From assembly GCF_003194605.1 (NCBI RefSeq), contig NZ_QHKY01000001.1:124001-188000 (forward strand): a DNA stretch of 64,000 nucleotides, in the 5' to 3' direction. Origin of the DNA: Nocardioides gilvus (GTDB taxonomy: Bacteria; Actinomycetota; Actinomycetes; Propionibacteriales; Nocardioidaceae). Made by a program: the position numbers and the translations under genes. Positions 18,102 through 25,597 of this stretch are shown in pieces; position 1 is the first letter of the stretch, and each line of letters begins with the position of its first letter. The notes under the pieces were generated by a model. It saw nothing but the letters and a program-made list of their open reading frames with translations, had not been told where the DNA came from and ran no database searches.

Positions 18102-19441
18102 TGGACCGCGCCCGGACCCCCACGAGAGTCGTCCCGTGGGGCGGCGGCGTCGACGGAGGGCGACTGGTCGGGCGAGTAAGGGGCTTCTGAGGCGACGGCA
18201 TCGCGCATCTCCGGCGCCTCCGACACGACCGGCCCGATGTCGCTCCGGCGCCTGCCGCCCGTCTTCGCGGTGCCGTCGTAGGGCTTGGAGAGGTGCTTGG
18301 CCCACTGCATCGCCGGGGTCTCGACCCATGCGTAACTCATCGCGCCCAGGAGATAGGCGATGGGAAGGAGCCAGAGCAACCTGAAGAACAGGCCCTGCGG
18401 CCCCTCCTGGAAGGTGACGTCCTCAGCCAGGATCGTGATGACGGGCAGGTGCCACAGGTAGATGCCGTAGGACCACCGCCCGGTCGCCTGCATGACGCGG
18501 GAGCTGAGCAGTCGCACCAACGGGGCGCCGGGACCCGAGAAGACGGAGATGATCAGGAGCGTCCCCGCGAGCCCGAGTCCGGCGCCGTCCCGGACGTACT
18601 CCTGGGTGAGGGTGAGCTTGGTGAAGGAGACCGGCCCGCTCCACTCGGAGATCGCGACAGCCGCGAAGACCAGCGCCAGCATGGGCAGCAGCCACGGGTC
18701 GGTCATGATCTTGCGTCCGCGGGTGATGTCGGTCGCTCCGGCGCGTTCGGCATCCATCATCAACCCGATCAGGGCACCGAAGGCGAAGCAGATCAGGTAC
18801 CTGGGCAGCCACATGCCGGCGCTGTCCCAGACATCCTGCTGGTGCGCCCATGCCAGGTAGGCCACGGAGACCGGGAAGATCGCCACCAGGATCCCCACAT
18901 GGGCCTTCAGTCGGTGCCGCTCGGGGACGCGGGGCACCACGCCGTGCAGCACGATCGCAAGGATCGGCAGGGCCAGGTACCAGGTCAGCTCGACCCCCAT
19001 GGACCACGCCTGCTCCAGGCCGACCGTGAGCTCGAAGAACTGGAGGGTGTTGACCAGGGTGAGGTCACGAATCCACTCACCGAAGGTGTCCGGAACTGCC
19101 TTCGGGTAGATGAAGTACCAGACGTGCAGCGTGACCCAGTAGGCCGGGAAGATGCGCAGGACGCGACGGATGGCGAAACCCGGCAGGGACGGTCTCGGCG
19201 CCCACCCCATGATCCAGCGCCCGAAGGGCCGGTAGAGCAGGAAACCGGAGAGGACGAAGAGCGCGATCGGGCCGTACCCGTGCACACCCAGCCACGGGTA
19301 CTCCGTCTTGCCAGCGGTGTGGACCAGGACGACCATGAGGGCAGCAAAACCGCGCATGCCCGTCAGGGAGGAGATCTGGGCGTCCCGCACCTCACGTGAG
19401 GTGGGGTCGGTCACCGTCGCGTCAGTCGCAGCCACGCGCAC
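18098..19441 (-). CDS. Membrane O-acyltransferase, acyltransferase-3 family
   Basis: About 447 aa with 10 or so membrane helices. SSLTGMRGFAALMVVLVH near the N-terminus contains the conserved Arg and His of AT3 enzymes, and LFVLSGFLLYRPFGRWI follows, as in OafA/NolL proteins that O-acylate surface sugars. A 60-residue hydrophilic, Pro/Ser/Asp tail follows the last helix. The start is uncertain; GTG 19441 is taken because the longer frame begins with an unconvincing, non-hydrophobic stretch. Coupled (4-base overlap) to the condensation-fold enzyme; divergent from the flippase. Confidence 0.85.
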   Translation of the reverse strand: MRVAATDATVTDPTSREVRDAQISSLTGMRGFAALMVVLVHTAGKTEYPWLGVHGYGPIALFVLSGFLLYRPFGRWIMGWAPRPSLPGFAIRRVLRIFPAYWVTLHVWYFIYPKAVPDTFGEWIRDLTLVNTLQFFELTVGLEQAWSMGVELTWYLALPILAIVLHGVVPRVPERHRLKAHVGILVAIFPVSVAYLAWAHQQDVWDSAGMWLPRYLICFAFGALIGLMMDAERAGATDITRGRKIMTDPWLLPMLALVFAAVAISEWSGPVSFTKLTLTQEYVRDGAGLGLAGTLLIISVFSGPGAPLVRLLSSRVMQATGRWSYGIYLWHLPVITILAEDVTFQEGPQGLFFRLLWLLPIAYLLGAMSYAWVETPAMQWAKHLSKPYDGTAKTGGRRRSDIGPVVSEAPEMRDAVASEAPYSPDQSPSVDAAAPRDDSRGGPGAVQ

Positions 19442-19533
19442 ATTCAAGCATGAGCCGCCCACTGTGTCTTCGTATGAATGGTCTCTGGACGTGCGCGAGG
19501 CCTGCCCCCCTACGCATGGGTAGCCGATCCCCC

Positions 19534-19539
19534 TAGACT
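19534..19539 (+). promoter_or_regulatory. TAGACT -10 box, leaderless start
   Basis: TANNNT hexamer 6 bases before the GTG of the flippase gene, with no ribosome binding site between. Confidence 0.6.
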
Positions 19540-19545
19540 CCTCGG

Positions 19546-20799
19546 GTGACTTCACTGACGTACCGCGCCAAGGCCGTCATGAGCACAGGTGCCGGCATCG
19601 CCGTCGCCATGGGCGTCATGAACGTGGCCGTGTACGCCTTCACCCTCGGAGCGGCCAGTCTGATGGGTCCCGGCGCCTACAGCCCGGTGGCCGCGATGAT
19701 GAGCCTCCTGACGGTCATCAGCGTCGGTGCTCTCGGACTGCAGGCCACGGCCGCCCGGCGCATCTCTGCCCACCCCGAGCACGTCGCCCAGATCGAGGCA
19801 GAGGTGCTGTCCCTGACCTGGCGGGTCTCCATCGGGATCGGTGTCGTCCTGCTGGCTCTCACCCCGGTGATCAACGTGGTCCTGCGTCTGGACAGCATGG
19901 GTCTGGCGGCCCTGGCCGGCCCGGTCTCCGTGCCGCTCACCCTGGTGGGTGGCTACATCGGCATCCTCCAGGGCGAACGCCGCTGGTTGCCCCTCGGACT
20001 TCTCTACATGGCCGCGGGCCTGCCTCGCCTGGCGCTCGGCGTCGCTCTGCTGGCCTGGCGCCCCACAGCATCGGTCGCAGTCCTCGCGGTGCTGCTCGGT
20101 GCCATCTTCCCGGTCGTGCTGGGCTGGTGGATCCTGCGGAGCAACCGCAGGCCCGACACCACGGATCCGACCCATTCGGCGAGCGCCATCCTGCGCGAGA
20201 CGCTGCACAACTCGCAGGCGCTGCTGGCCCTCTTCGCCCTGTCGAGTGCTGACGTGATCGTCGCTCGCAACACGCTCTCCGACCATGACGCCGGCCTCTA
20301 CGCCGGCGGAGTGATCCTGGCCAAGATGCTGACCTTCCTGCCCCAGTTCGTGGTGGTCGTCGCCTTTCCGACCATGGCTTCGGCCAGTCAACGCACCCGA
20401 GCGTTGACCCAGAGTTTGACCGGGATCACCGCCCTGGGCATGGTCTGCACCCTGGGCGTCTGGATGCTCTCCTGGCTGGCCCTCTACTTCGCTGGGGGCC
20501 AGGAGTTTGCGGAGATCCAGGACCAGCTCTGGCTCTTCGCGCTGCTGGGCACGGTGCTGGCACTACTGCAGCTGGTGGTCTACTCCGTGCTGGCCCGTCA
20601 AGGACAGCGCTCGTCCTACATCGTGTGGTTGGCGCTCGTCGTGCTGGTGGTGGGCGGCCTGATGACCGACTCCGTCGCCGGGCTCCTCGTGTGGGTCCTG
20701 CTCGTCGACGTCGGACTGCTGGTCACGCTCGTGGCCATCAGCTACAGCATCGTCCGCCAACCGGCTTCCGAGCAGAAGCCGCTGAGCGTCCCCCACTGA
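19546..20799 (+). CDS. Polysaccharide flippase (Wzx/MATE-like)
   Basis: 417 aa, about 12 hydrophobic helices and almost no soluble domain, as in the MOP superfamily of lipid-linked oligosaccharide and O-antigen exporters. Central SSADVIVARNTLSDHDAGLYAGGVILAKM is the usual landmark: a charged helix-7 stretch followed by the AGLYA motif. Such proteins move undecaprenyl- or polyprenyl-linked glycans across the membrane, which would supply the outside-acting GT-C and AftD-like enzymes 3 kb away. Predicted leaderless mRNA from the TAGACT box. Converges on polA. Confidence 0.85.
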   Translation: MTSLTYRAKAVMSTGAGIAVAMGVMNVAVYAFTLGAASLMGPGAYSPVAAMMSLLTVISVGALGLQATAARRISAHPEHVAQIEAEVLSLTWRVSIGIGVVLLALTPVINVVLRLDSMGLAALAGPVSVPLTLVGGYIGILQGERRWLPLGLLYMAAGLPRLALGVALLAWRPTASVAVLAVLLGAIFPVVLGWWILRSNRRPDTTDPTHSASAILRETLHNSQALLALFALSSADVIVARNTLSDHDAGLYAGGVILAKMLTFLPQFVVVVAFPTMASASQRTRALTQSLTGITALGMVCTLGVWMLSWLALYFAGGQEFAEIQDQLWLFALLGTVLALLQLVVYSVLARQGQRSSYIVWLALVVLVVGGLMTDSVAGLLVWVLLVDVGLLVTLVAISYSIVRQPASEQKPLSVPH

Positions 20800-20833
20800 G
20801 GCCGGCGTCCTCGATCCGCGACGAGGCTCAGTG
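20794..20833. terminator. Weak imperfect inverted repeat between flippase and polA
   Basis: CACTGAG (20794-20800) pairs with CTCAGTG (20827-20833) and an inner CCTCG/CGAGG stem can form, with an unpaired bulge on the left side. The stop codons of both convergent genes lie inside the outer arms. Structure is weaker than at the other convergent junctions. Confidence 0.35.
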
Positions 20834-23500
20834 CGCCGCGTCGTGCCAGCTGCGGCCGGTGCCGACCGACACGTCGAGGGGAACTGACAGCTCGGCCGCC
20901 GACCCCATCTCCCGACGGACCAGCGCCTCGAGCGCCTCGTGCTCGCCCGGCGCCACCTCCAGGACAAGTTCGTCGTGCACCTGCAGGAGCATCCGGGAGG
21001 ACAACTTCTCCTCGACGAGCGCCCGCTCGACCCCGTGCATGGCGACCTTGACCAGGTCAGCGGCAGAGCCCTGGATCGGCGCGTTGAGCGCCATCCGCTC
21101 AGCCATCTCCCGGCGTTGGCGATTGTCACTGGTCAGGTCCGGCAGGTAGCGGCGTCGGCCCATGATCGTCTCGGTGAACCCGGTGCGCCGGGCCTCGTCG
21201 ACCGTGCCCTGGAGATAGTCCCGGATCCCGCCGAAGGTCTCGAAGTAGTCGTCCATCAGGAGACGCGCCTCGGCCGGAGTGATCTTGAGCTGACCGGAGA
21301 GACCGAAGGCGGAGAGCCCGTAGGCCAGGCCGTAGTTCATCGCCTTGATCTTCGCGCGCATTTCCGGCGTGACGTCGTCGGCGTCCACCCCGAAGACCCG
21401 AGAGGCGGTGATCGAGTGGAAGTCGTGACCGGAGCGGAATGCCTCCGCCAGCAGTTCGTCACCCGAGACGTGCGCCATGATCCGCATCTCGATCTGGCTG
21501 TAGTCGGCTGTCATCAAGGACTCGAAGCCGTCACCGACAACGAAGGCTTCCCTGATGCGCCGGCCAGCAGCCGTGCGGACGGGGATGTTCTGGAGGTTGG
21601 GGTCCGTGCTGGAGAGCCGCCCCGTGGCCGCGATGATCTGGTTGAACGTGGTGTGAATGCGACCGTCGGGAGCCACCGTCTTCAGCAATCCCTCGACCGT
21701 CTGACGCAGGCGGGTGACGTCGCGGTGGCGCAGCAGGTGCTGCAGGAAGGGATGTGCGGTCTTCTCGAAGAGTTGCTGGAGCGCGTCGGCGTCGGTCGTG
21801 TATCCGGTCTTGGTCTTCTTCGTCTTCGGCATCGCGAGCTCGTCGAAGAGCACGACCTGCAGCTGCTTGGGAGAGCCGAGGTTGATCTCCTTGCCGATGA
21901 CGTCGAACGCCTCCTCAGCGGCCTGCTTGACCTCCCCCGCGAACTCGGACTCCAGCCCCTGGAGGTGATCGAGGTCGACCGCGATGCCGGTCTGCTCCAT
22001 CCGCGCCAAGGTGTGCACCAGGGGGAGCTCGACCTCGGCCAGCAGGGTCGTACCCCCGTGCTCCTCGACGGAGTCAGCCAGGGCCCCGGCCAGGTCGAGC
22101 ACCGCTCGCGCCCGCAGCATCGCGAGGTCTGCCACGGCGTCGTCCTCGGCGAAGAGCAGGCCCTGCGCCCCGTCGCCCTCCTCCTTGAGCTCACGGCGCA
22201 GGTAGCGAACGGTGAGGTCGGCGAGGTCGTACGAGCGCTGGTCGGGGCGTACGAGATAGGCGGAGAGGGCGGTGTCACCGCGCAACCCCGCGAGCTGCCA
22301 ACCGTGGGCGCCCAGGGCCAGGATCGGCCCCTTGGCGTCGTGCAGGAACTTGCCACGAGTGTCGTCGGCCAACCAGAGCGCCAACGCCTGGTCATCGTCG
22401 AGAGTCAGCTCCGCCACGTCGACGTACGCCGCCTGCCCGCTGGCATTGGCGAGGGCCAGTCCGTCGACCCGTCCCGTCCCTGCTCCCCACGTGCCGCGCA
22501 CGTGCAACCCGACGTCAGTCGTGGCGTGCTCCTCGAGCCATGCACCCAGGGCGCCGGGAGCCAACGTGGCTCCGTCGACCTCGAAGCCGCCCTCCTCGGT
22601 CTCCTCCTCGGACGTCAAGGACTCGAAGAGCCGGTCGCGCAGCACCCGGAACTCGAGGCCGTCGAAGAGGGTGTGCACCTCCTGACGATCCCAGGGACGA
22701 CGCAGCAGGTCGTCCGGCGTCAGCTCGAGGGTGAGGTCACACAGCAGTGCGTTGAGGCGACGGTTGCGGATCACGTCACCCAGGTGGGCGCGCAGGCTCT
22801 CCCCCGCCTTGCCCTTGATCTGGTCGGCCTGCGCGATCACGTTGTCGAGGCCGTCGTGGGTGGCGATCCACTTGGCTGCCGTCTTGGGTCCGACCCCGGG
22901 CACGCCGGGGAGGTTGTCGGAGTCCTCACCGACGAGGGCGGCGAGCTCGGGATAGCGGTGGGGCGGGAGGCCGTACTTCGCCTCCACCGCCGCGGGGGTC
23001 ATCCTCGCCAGCTCCGAGACGCCGCGCATCGGGTAGAGAACCGTCGTGTGCTCGTTGACGAGCTGGAGCGAGTCCCGGTCACCGGTCAGGATCAGCACGT
23101 CCATGCCGGCCGCCACGGCCTGGGTGGCGAGCGTCGCGATGATGTCGTCCGCCTCGTACCCGTCCATGGAGAGGTGCGGGATGTGCAGAGCGTCCAGGAC
23201 CTCCTGGATGAGCGGCAGTTGCGAACCGAACTCGTCGGGAGTCTTGGCTCGCTTCGCCTTGTACTCCGGGTACTCCTCCAGGCGGAACGTCTGACGCGAC
23301 TTGTCGAAAGCCACCCCCACGTGGGTCGGTTCCTCGTCGCGGAGGACGTTGATCAACATCGAGGTGAATCCGTAGACCGCATTGGTGTGCTGCCCGGTGC
23401 TGGTGGAGAAGTTGTCCACCGGGAGCGCGAAGAAGGCTCGATAGGCCAGCGAGTGGCCGTCCAGGAGCAGCAGACGAGGTCGGGAGTGCTTGTCGGTCAC
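20828..23500 (-). CDS. polA: DNA polymerase I
   Basis: 890 aa. An N-terminal 5' nuclease domain (LLLLDGHSLAYRAFF, then DGYEADD and LTGDRDSLQLV) is followed by a degenerate 3'-5' exonuclease domain and a complete family A polymerase. Motif A is TADYSQIEMRI, motif B RAKIKAMNYGLAYG, motif C LLQVHDELVLE. The exonuclease region (about residues 300-480) lacks the DxE pair used for proofreading, as known for actinobacterial PolA. Acts in Okazaki-fragment processing and repair. GTG 23500 is taken as start since a TAGTGT box lies 7 bases upstream; the 10-residue upstream extension would remove that promoter from its usual place. Confidence 0.96.
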   Translation of the reverse strand: MTDKHSRPRLLLLDGHSLAYRAFFALPVDNFSTSTGQHTNAVYGFTSMLINVLRDEEPTHVGVAFDKSRQTFRLEEYPEYKAKRAKTPDEFGSQLPLIQEVLDALHIPHLSMDGYEADDIIATLATQAVAAGMDVLILTGDRDSLQLVNEHTTVLYPMRGVSELARMTPAAVEAKYGLPPHRYPELAALVGEDSDNLPGVPGVGPKTAAKWIATHDGLDNVIAQADQIKGKAGESLRAHLGDVIRNRRLNALLCDLTLELTPDDLLRRPWDRQEVHTLFDGLEFRVLRDRLFESLTSEEETEEGGFEVDGATLAPGALGAWLEEHATTDVGLHVRGTWGAGTGRVDGLALANASGQAAYVDVAELTLDDDQALALWLADDTRGKFLHDAKGPILALGAHGWQLAGLRGDTALSAYLVRPDQRSYDLADLTVRYLRRELKEEGDGAQGLLFAEDDAVADLAMLRARAVLDLAGALADSVEEHGGTTLLAEVELPLVHTLARMEQTGIAVDLDHLQGLESEFAGEVKQAAEEAFDVIGKEINLGSPKQLQVVLFDELAMPKTKKTKTGYTTDADALQQLFEKTAHPFLQHLLRHRDVTRLRQTVEGLLKTVAPDGRIHTTFNQIIAATGRLSSTDPNLQNIPVRTAAGRRIREAFVVGDGFESLMTADYSQIEMRIMAHVSGDELLAEAFRSGHDFHSITASRVFGVDADDVTPEMRAKIKAMNYGLAYGLSAFGLSGQLKITPAEARLLMDDYFETFGGIRDYLQGTVDEARRTGFTETIMGRRRYLPDLTSDNRQRREMAERMALNAPIQGSAADLVKVAMHGVERALVEEKLSSRMLLQVHDELVLEVAPGEHEALEALVRREMGSAAELSVPLDVSVGTGRSWHDAAH

Positions 23501-23507
23501 ATCGGGA

Positions 23508-23513
23508 ACACTA
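23508..23513 (-). promoter_or_regulatory. TAGTGT -10 box of polA, leaderless start
   Basis: TANNNT hexamer on the minus strand, 7 bases before GTG 23500. Confidence 0.6.
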
Positions 23514-23571
23514 TCTGCACGCGGCGACACAACTCGCCCCCGCCAGAACGTCCATCAGTCACAATGGGCGC

Positions 23572-24048
23572 ATGACGCAGCCCCCAGCAACCCCGGCAGT
23601 GCCCACAGCGCCCCCTCGCTCCGACCGCACCGACATCACGTCGCTGGAGGGGCTCCTGGCGGAGATGAAGAACCACATGGGAGCGCTCTCGGACAAGATG
23701 GGCATCGCGTTGCTCGAGGTGTCGGCCGAACGAGTCGTCGCCAGCATGCCGGTCGAGGGCAACACCCAGCCGTACGGGCTCCTGCACGGCGGGGCATCCG
23801 TGGTGCTGGCCGAGTCGTTGGGATCGATCGGGGCCGCCGTGCACGGTTACCCCGACCGATTCCCTGTGGGGGTGGACATCAACGCGACCCACCATCGCTC
23901 CGCCAGCTCGGGCACGGTCACCGGGGTAGCGACGGCGATCCACCTGGGTCGGACCAGCGCCGCCTACGAGATCGTCGTCAGCGACGAATCCGGACGCCGG
24001 GTGTGCACCTCCCGCATCACCTGCGCGCTGCTTCCCACCGAACGCTGA
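23572..24048 (+). CDS. Hotdog-fold thioesterase, PaaI type
   Basis: 158 aa. After a Pro/Ala-rich leader of about 20 residues comes a single hotdog domain; LLHGGASVVLAES (about residues 70-82) holds the HGG motif and the acidic residue on the central helix that PaaI-type acyl-CoA thioesterases use. It would hydrolyse small aromatic or medium-chain acyl-CoA. Divergent from polA and convergent with a GNAT gene, whose stop is 7 bases away. A CACAAT hexamer lies 6 bases before the ATG, a poorer form of the leaderless promoter seen elsewhere here. Confidence 0.9.
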   Translation: MTQPPATPAVPTAPPRSDRTDITSLEGLLAEMKNHMGALSDKMGIALLEVSAERVVASMPVEGNTQPYGLLHGGASVVLAESLGSIGAAVHGYPDRFPVGVDINATHHRSASSGTVTGVATAIHLGRTSAAYEIVVSDESGRRVCTSRITCALLPTER

Positions 24049-24054
24049 GCCTGC

Positions 24055-24630
24055 TCAGGAATCGATGCGGGAACCGCGGCGACCGCGACGTGCCGCGAGC
24101 ACCTTGTCGATGTGCCGACTGCTCGAGGACCCCACACCCCGGGACGGCCTGGAGGCGGAGAGTCGCTGACGCAGGGCGTGGGTGTGGGCCACCCGGAGCA
24201 CTGCTCGCGGGGCCATCGCCAGACGGGCCAGGAAGCGGTTGGCGTCACGGGACGAGGCCAAGGCAGCCGAACCGACGTACGCGGTGCCTCGCTCCTCGGC
24301 GAAGGTGACGGCGGAGTCCATCAGTGCGGCTCCGACTCCGCGGCGTTGGTGATCGGGAAGCACGTGGGGCGCGAAGGCGTGCACCATCTGGTCCAGGTTC
24401 AGGGCGGTGATCGGAGCGCACCTGAGGTGGACCGCTCCCACGACGTGGCCGTCGACCTCGGCGACCACCACACGCGCGTCCGGATCGGAAGCCGCAGTCT
24501 CGATGATCCCCACGACGTCACTCAACTGGTCGGGCAGTGGCGCCGAGCGCAACACGTCGGCCCACAGTTCGCGCAACACGGCGGCATCCTCGACCACCGC
24601 AGTACGCAACATGACCGTGGCACGCGTCAT
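24055..24630 (-). CDS. GNAT-family N-acetyltransferase
   Basis: 191 aa. The acetyl-CoA pyrophosphate loop DHQRRGVGAALMD (about residues 93-105) is a good Q/RxxGxG/A motif; the preceding strands VVVAEVDGHVVGAVHL fit motif D of GNAT. The last 40 residues are an Arg/Ser-rich tail outside the domain. Substrate unknown. ATG 24630 is preferred because AGGTGGAG lies just upstream; an in-frame extension of 33 residues has no such site. Downstream of pdtaR on the same strand, 132 bases apart. Confidence 0.85.
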   Translation of the reverse strand: MTRATVMLRTAVVEDAAVLRELWADVLRSAPLPDQLSDVVGIIETAASDPDARVVVAEVDGHVVGAVHLRCAPITALNLDQMVHAFAPHVLPDHQRRGVGAALMDSAVTFAEERGTAYVGSAALASSRDANRFLARLAMAPRAVLRVAHTHALRQRLSASRPSRGVGSSSSRHIDKVLAARRGRRGSRIDS

Positions 24631-24762
24631 GGCTCCACCTCCCACCACGAAGAAACTATGCCGGCGCCACAGCCCCCCGGTGCGCCCTGCCAGCAGCGTA
24701 TCCGTTCGAGGCTTCCGCCGACACCTCATCGCTGACTCCGGGCACCGCAGCAGCGTGGCCGC

Positions 24763-25365
24763 TCAGCCCTTGGCGATCCCGGGACCGTGTTCGATCACAC
24801 CGTCGGCCACCTGACGCATGGAGAGCCGCAGGTCCATGGCGGTCTTCTGGATCCACCGGAAGGCCTCGACCTCGGTGATGGCCAGCTCGCTCTGCAGCAG
24901 CCCCTTGGCACGGTCCATGCTCTTGCGGGTCTCGAGGCGCTCCGCCAGGTCGGCCACCTCGGACTCCAGGGCCCTCACCTCGGCGAACCGCCCCACCGCC
25001 ATCTCGATCGTGGGAGTCAGGTCTGCCTTGCTGAACGGCTTGAGGAGGTAGGCCATCGCTCCTGCGTCGCGCGCGCGTTCGACGAGGTCACGCTGGCTGA
25101 AGGCAGTGAGGATGACGACCGGGCAGATGCGTTGCGCAGCGATGCGCTCGGCGGCAGCGATCCCGTCCAGGATGGGCATCTTCACGTCCAGGATGACCAG
25201 GTCGGGACGCAACTCCTCGGCCAGCTCGATCGCGCGCTGACCGTCGGCCGCCTGACCGACGACGTCGTACCCCTCCTCGGCCAGCATCTCTGCCAGGTCC
25301 ATGCGAATCAGCGCCTCGTCCTCGGCGATGACGACGGTTGCTGCGGGGACGGGCGGAGTGGTCAC
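24763..25365 (-). CDS. pdtaR: Response regulator with ANTAR RNA-binding output domain
   Basis: 200 aa. Receiver domain with the acidic pair ED at 15-16, phospho-acceptor Asp60 in VILDVKMP and Lys108 in LLKPFS, then a coiled linker and an ANTAR domain (about 140-195; MDRAKGLLQSELAITEVEAFRWIQ). ANTAR proteins bind paired hairpins in mRNA and prevent transcription termination. Mycobacterial PdtaR (Rv1626) is the close match in domain order and works with the PdtaS kinase, which is not in this window. GTG start with TAGCCT 6 bases upstream; no obvious ANTAR hairpin pair was seen near it. Confidence 0.93.
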   Translation of the reverse strand: MTTPPVPAATVVIAEDEALIRMDLAEMLAEEGYDVVGQAADGQRAIELAEELRPDLVILDVKMPILDGIAAAERIAAQRICPVVILTAFSQRDLVERARDAGAMAYLLKPFSKADLTPTIEMAVGRFAEVRALESEVADLAERLETRKSMDRAKGLLQSELAITEVEAFRWIQKTAMDLRLSMRQVADGVIEHGPGIAKG

Positions 25366-25371
25366 GGTGGA

Positions 25372-25377
25372 AGGCTA
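25372..25377 (-). promoter_or_regulatory. TAGCCT -10 box of pdtaR, leaderless start
   Basis: TANNNT hexamer on the minus strand, 6 bases before GTG 25365. Confidence 0.6.
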
Positions 25378-25484
25378 TCGCCTCCACCCCATGAGCACAG
25401 CGCCGACGCGGTGACTCCCCGATCACCCCCGGCCCCCGTGGTGGGATCTCGATGCCCCTCCGGTAACTTTGTCGCCGTGGTGAA

Positions 25485-25561
25485 GCCCCGGTATCCCAAC
25501 CGGTAGAGGAAGCGGTCTCAAACACCGTCCAGTGTGGGTTCGAATCCCACCCGGGGCACCA
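25485..25561 (+). tRNA. tRNA-Leu (anticodon CAA), short variable loop
   Basis: 77 bases including an encoded CCA end. A 7-bp acceptor stem GCCCCGG/CCGGGGC (25485-25491 with 25551-25557), discriminator A, 5-bp T stem GTGGG/CCCAC around TTCGAAT, and a 5-bp anticodon stem (25512-25516 with 25524-25528, one G-U pair) around CTCAAAC, anticodon CAA at 25519-25521. The D stem is 3 bp (TCC/GGA). The variable region is only 5 bases (25529-25533), whereas leucine tRNAs normally carry a long class II arm. By anticodon it should read UUG as leucine. A TAACTT hexamer at 25464-25469 may be its -10 box. Confidence 0.88.
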
Positions 25562-25597
25562 CACCCCGCCCGAGCTCGAGCCAGCTGCAGGCCGCGT

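Noticed and set aside
20939..23575. Long plus-strand frame opposite polA (about 880 codons)
   Set aside because: Antisense shadow of polA; no ribosome binding site or recognisable domain.
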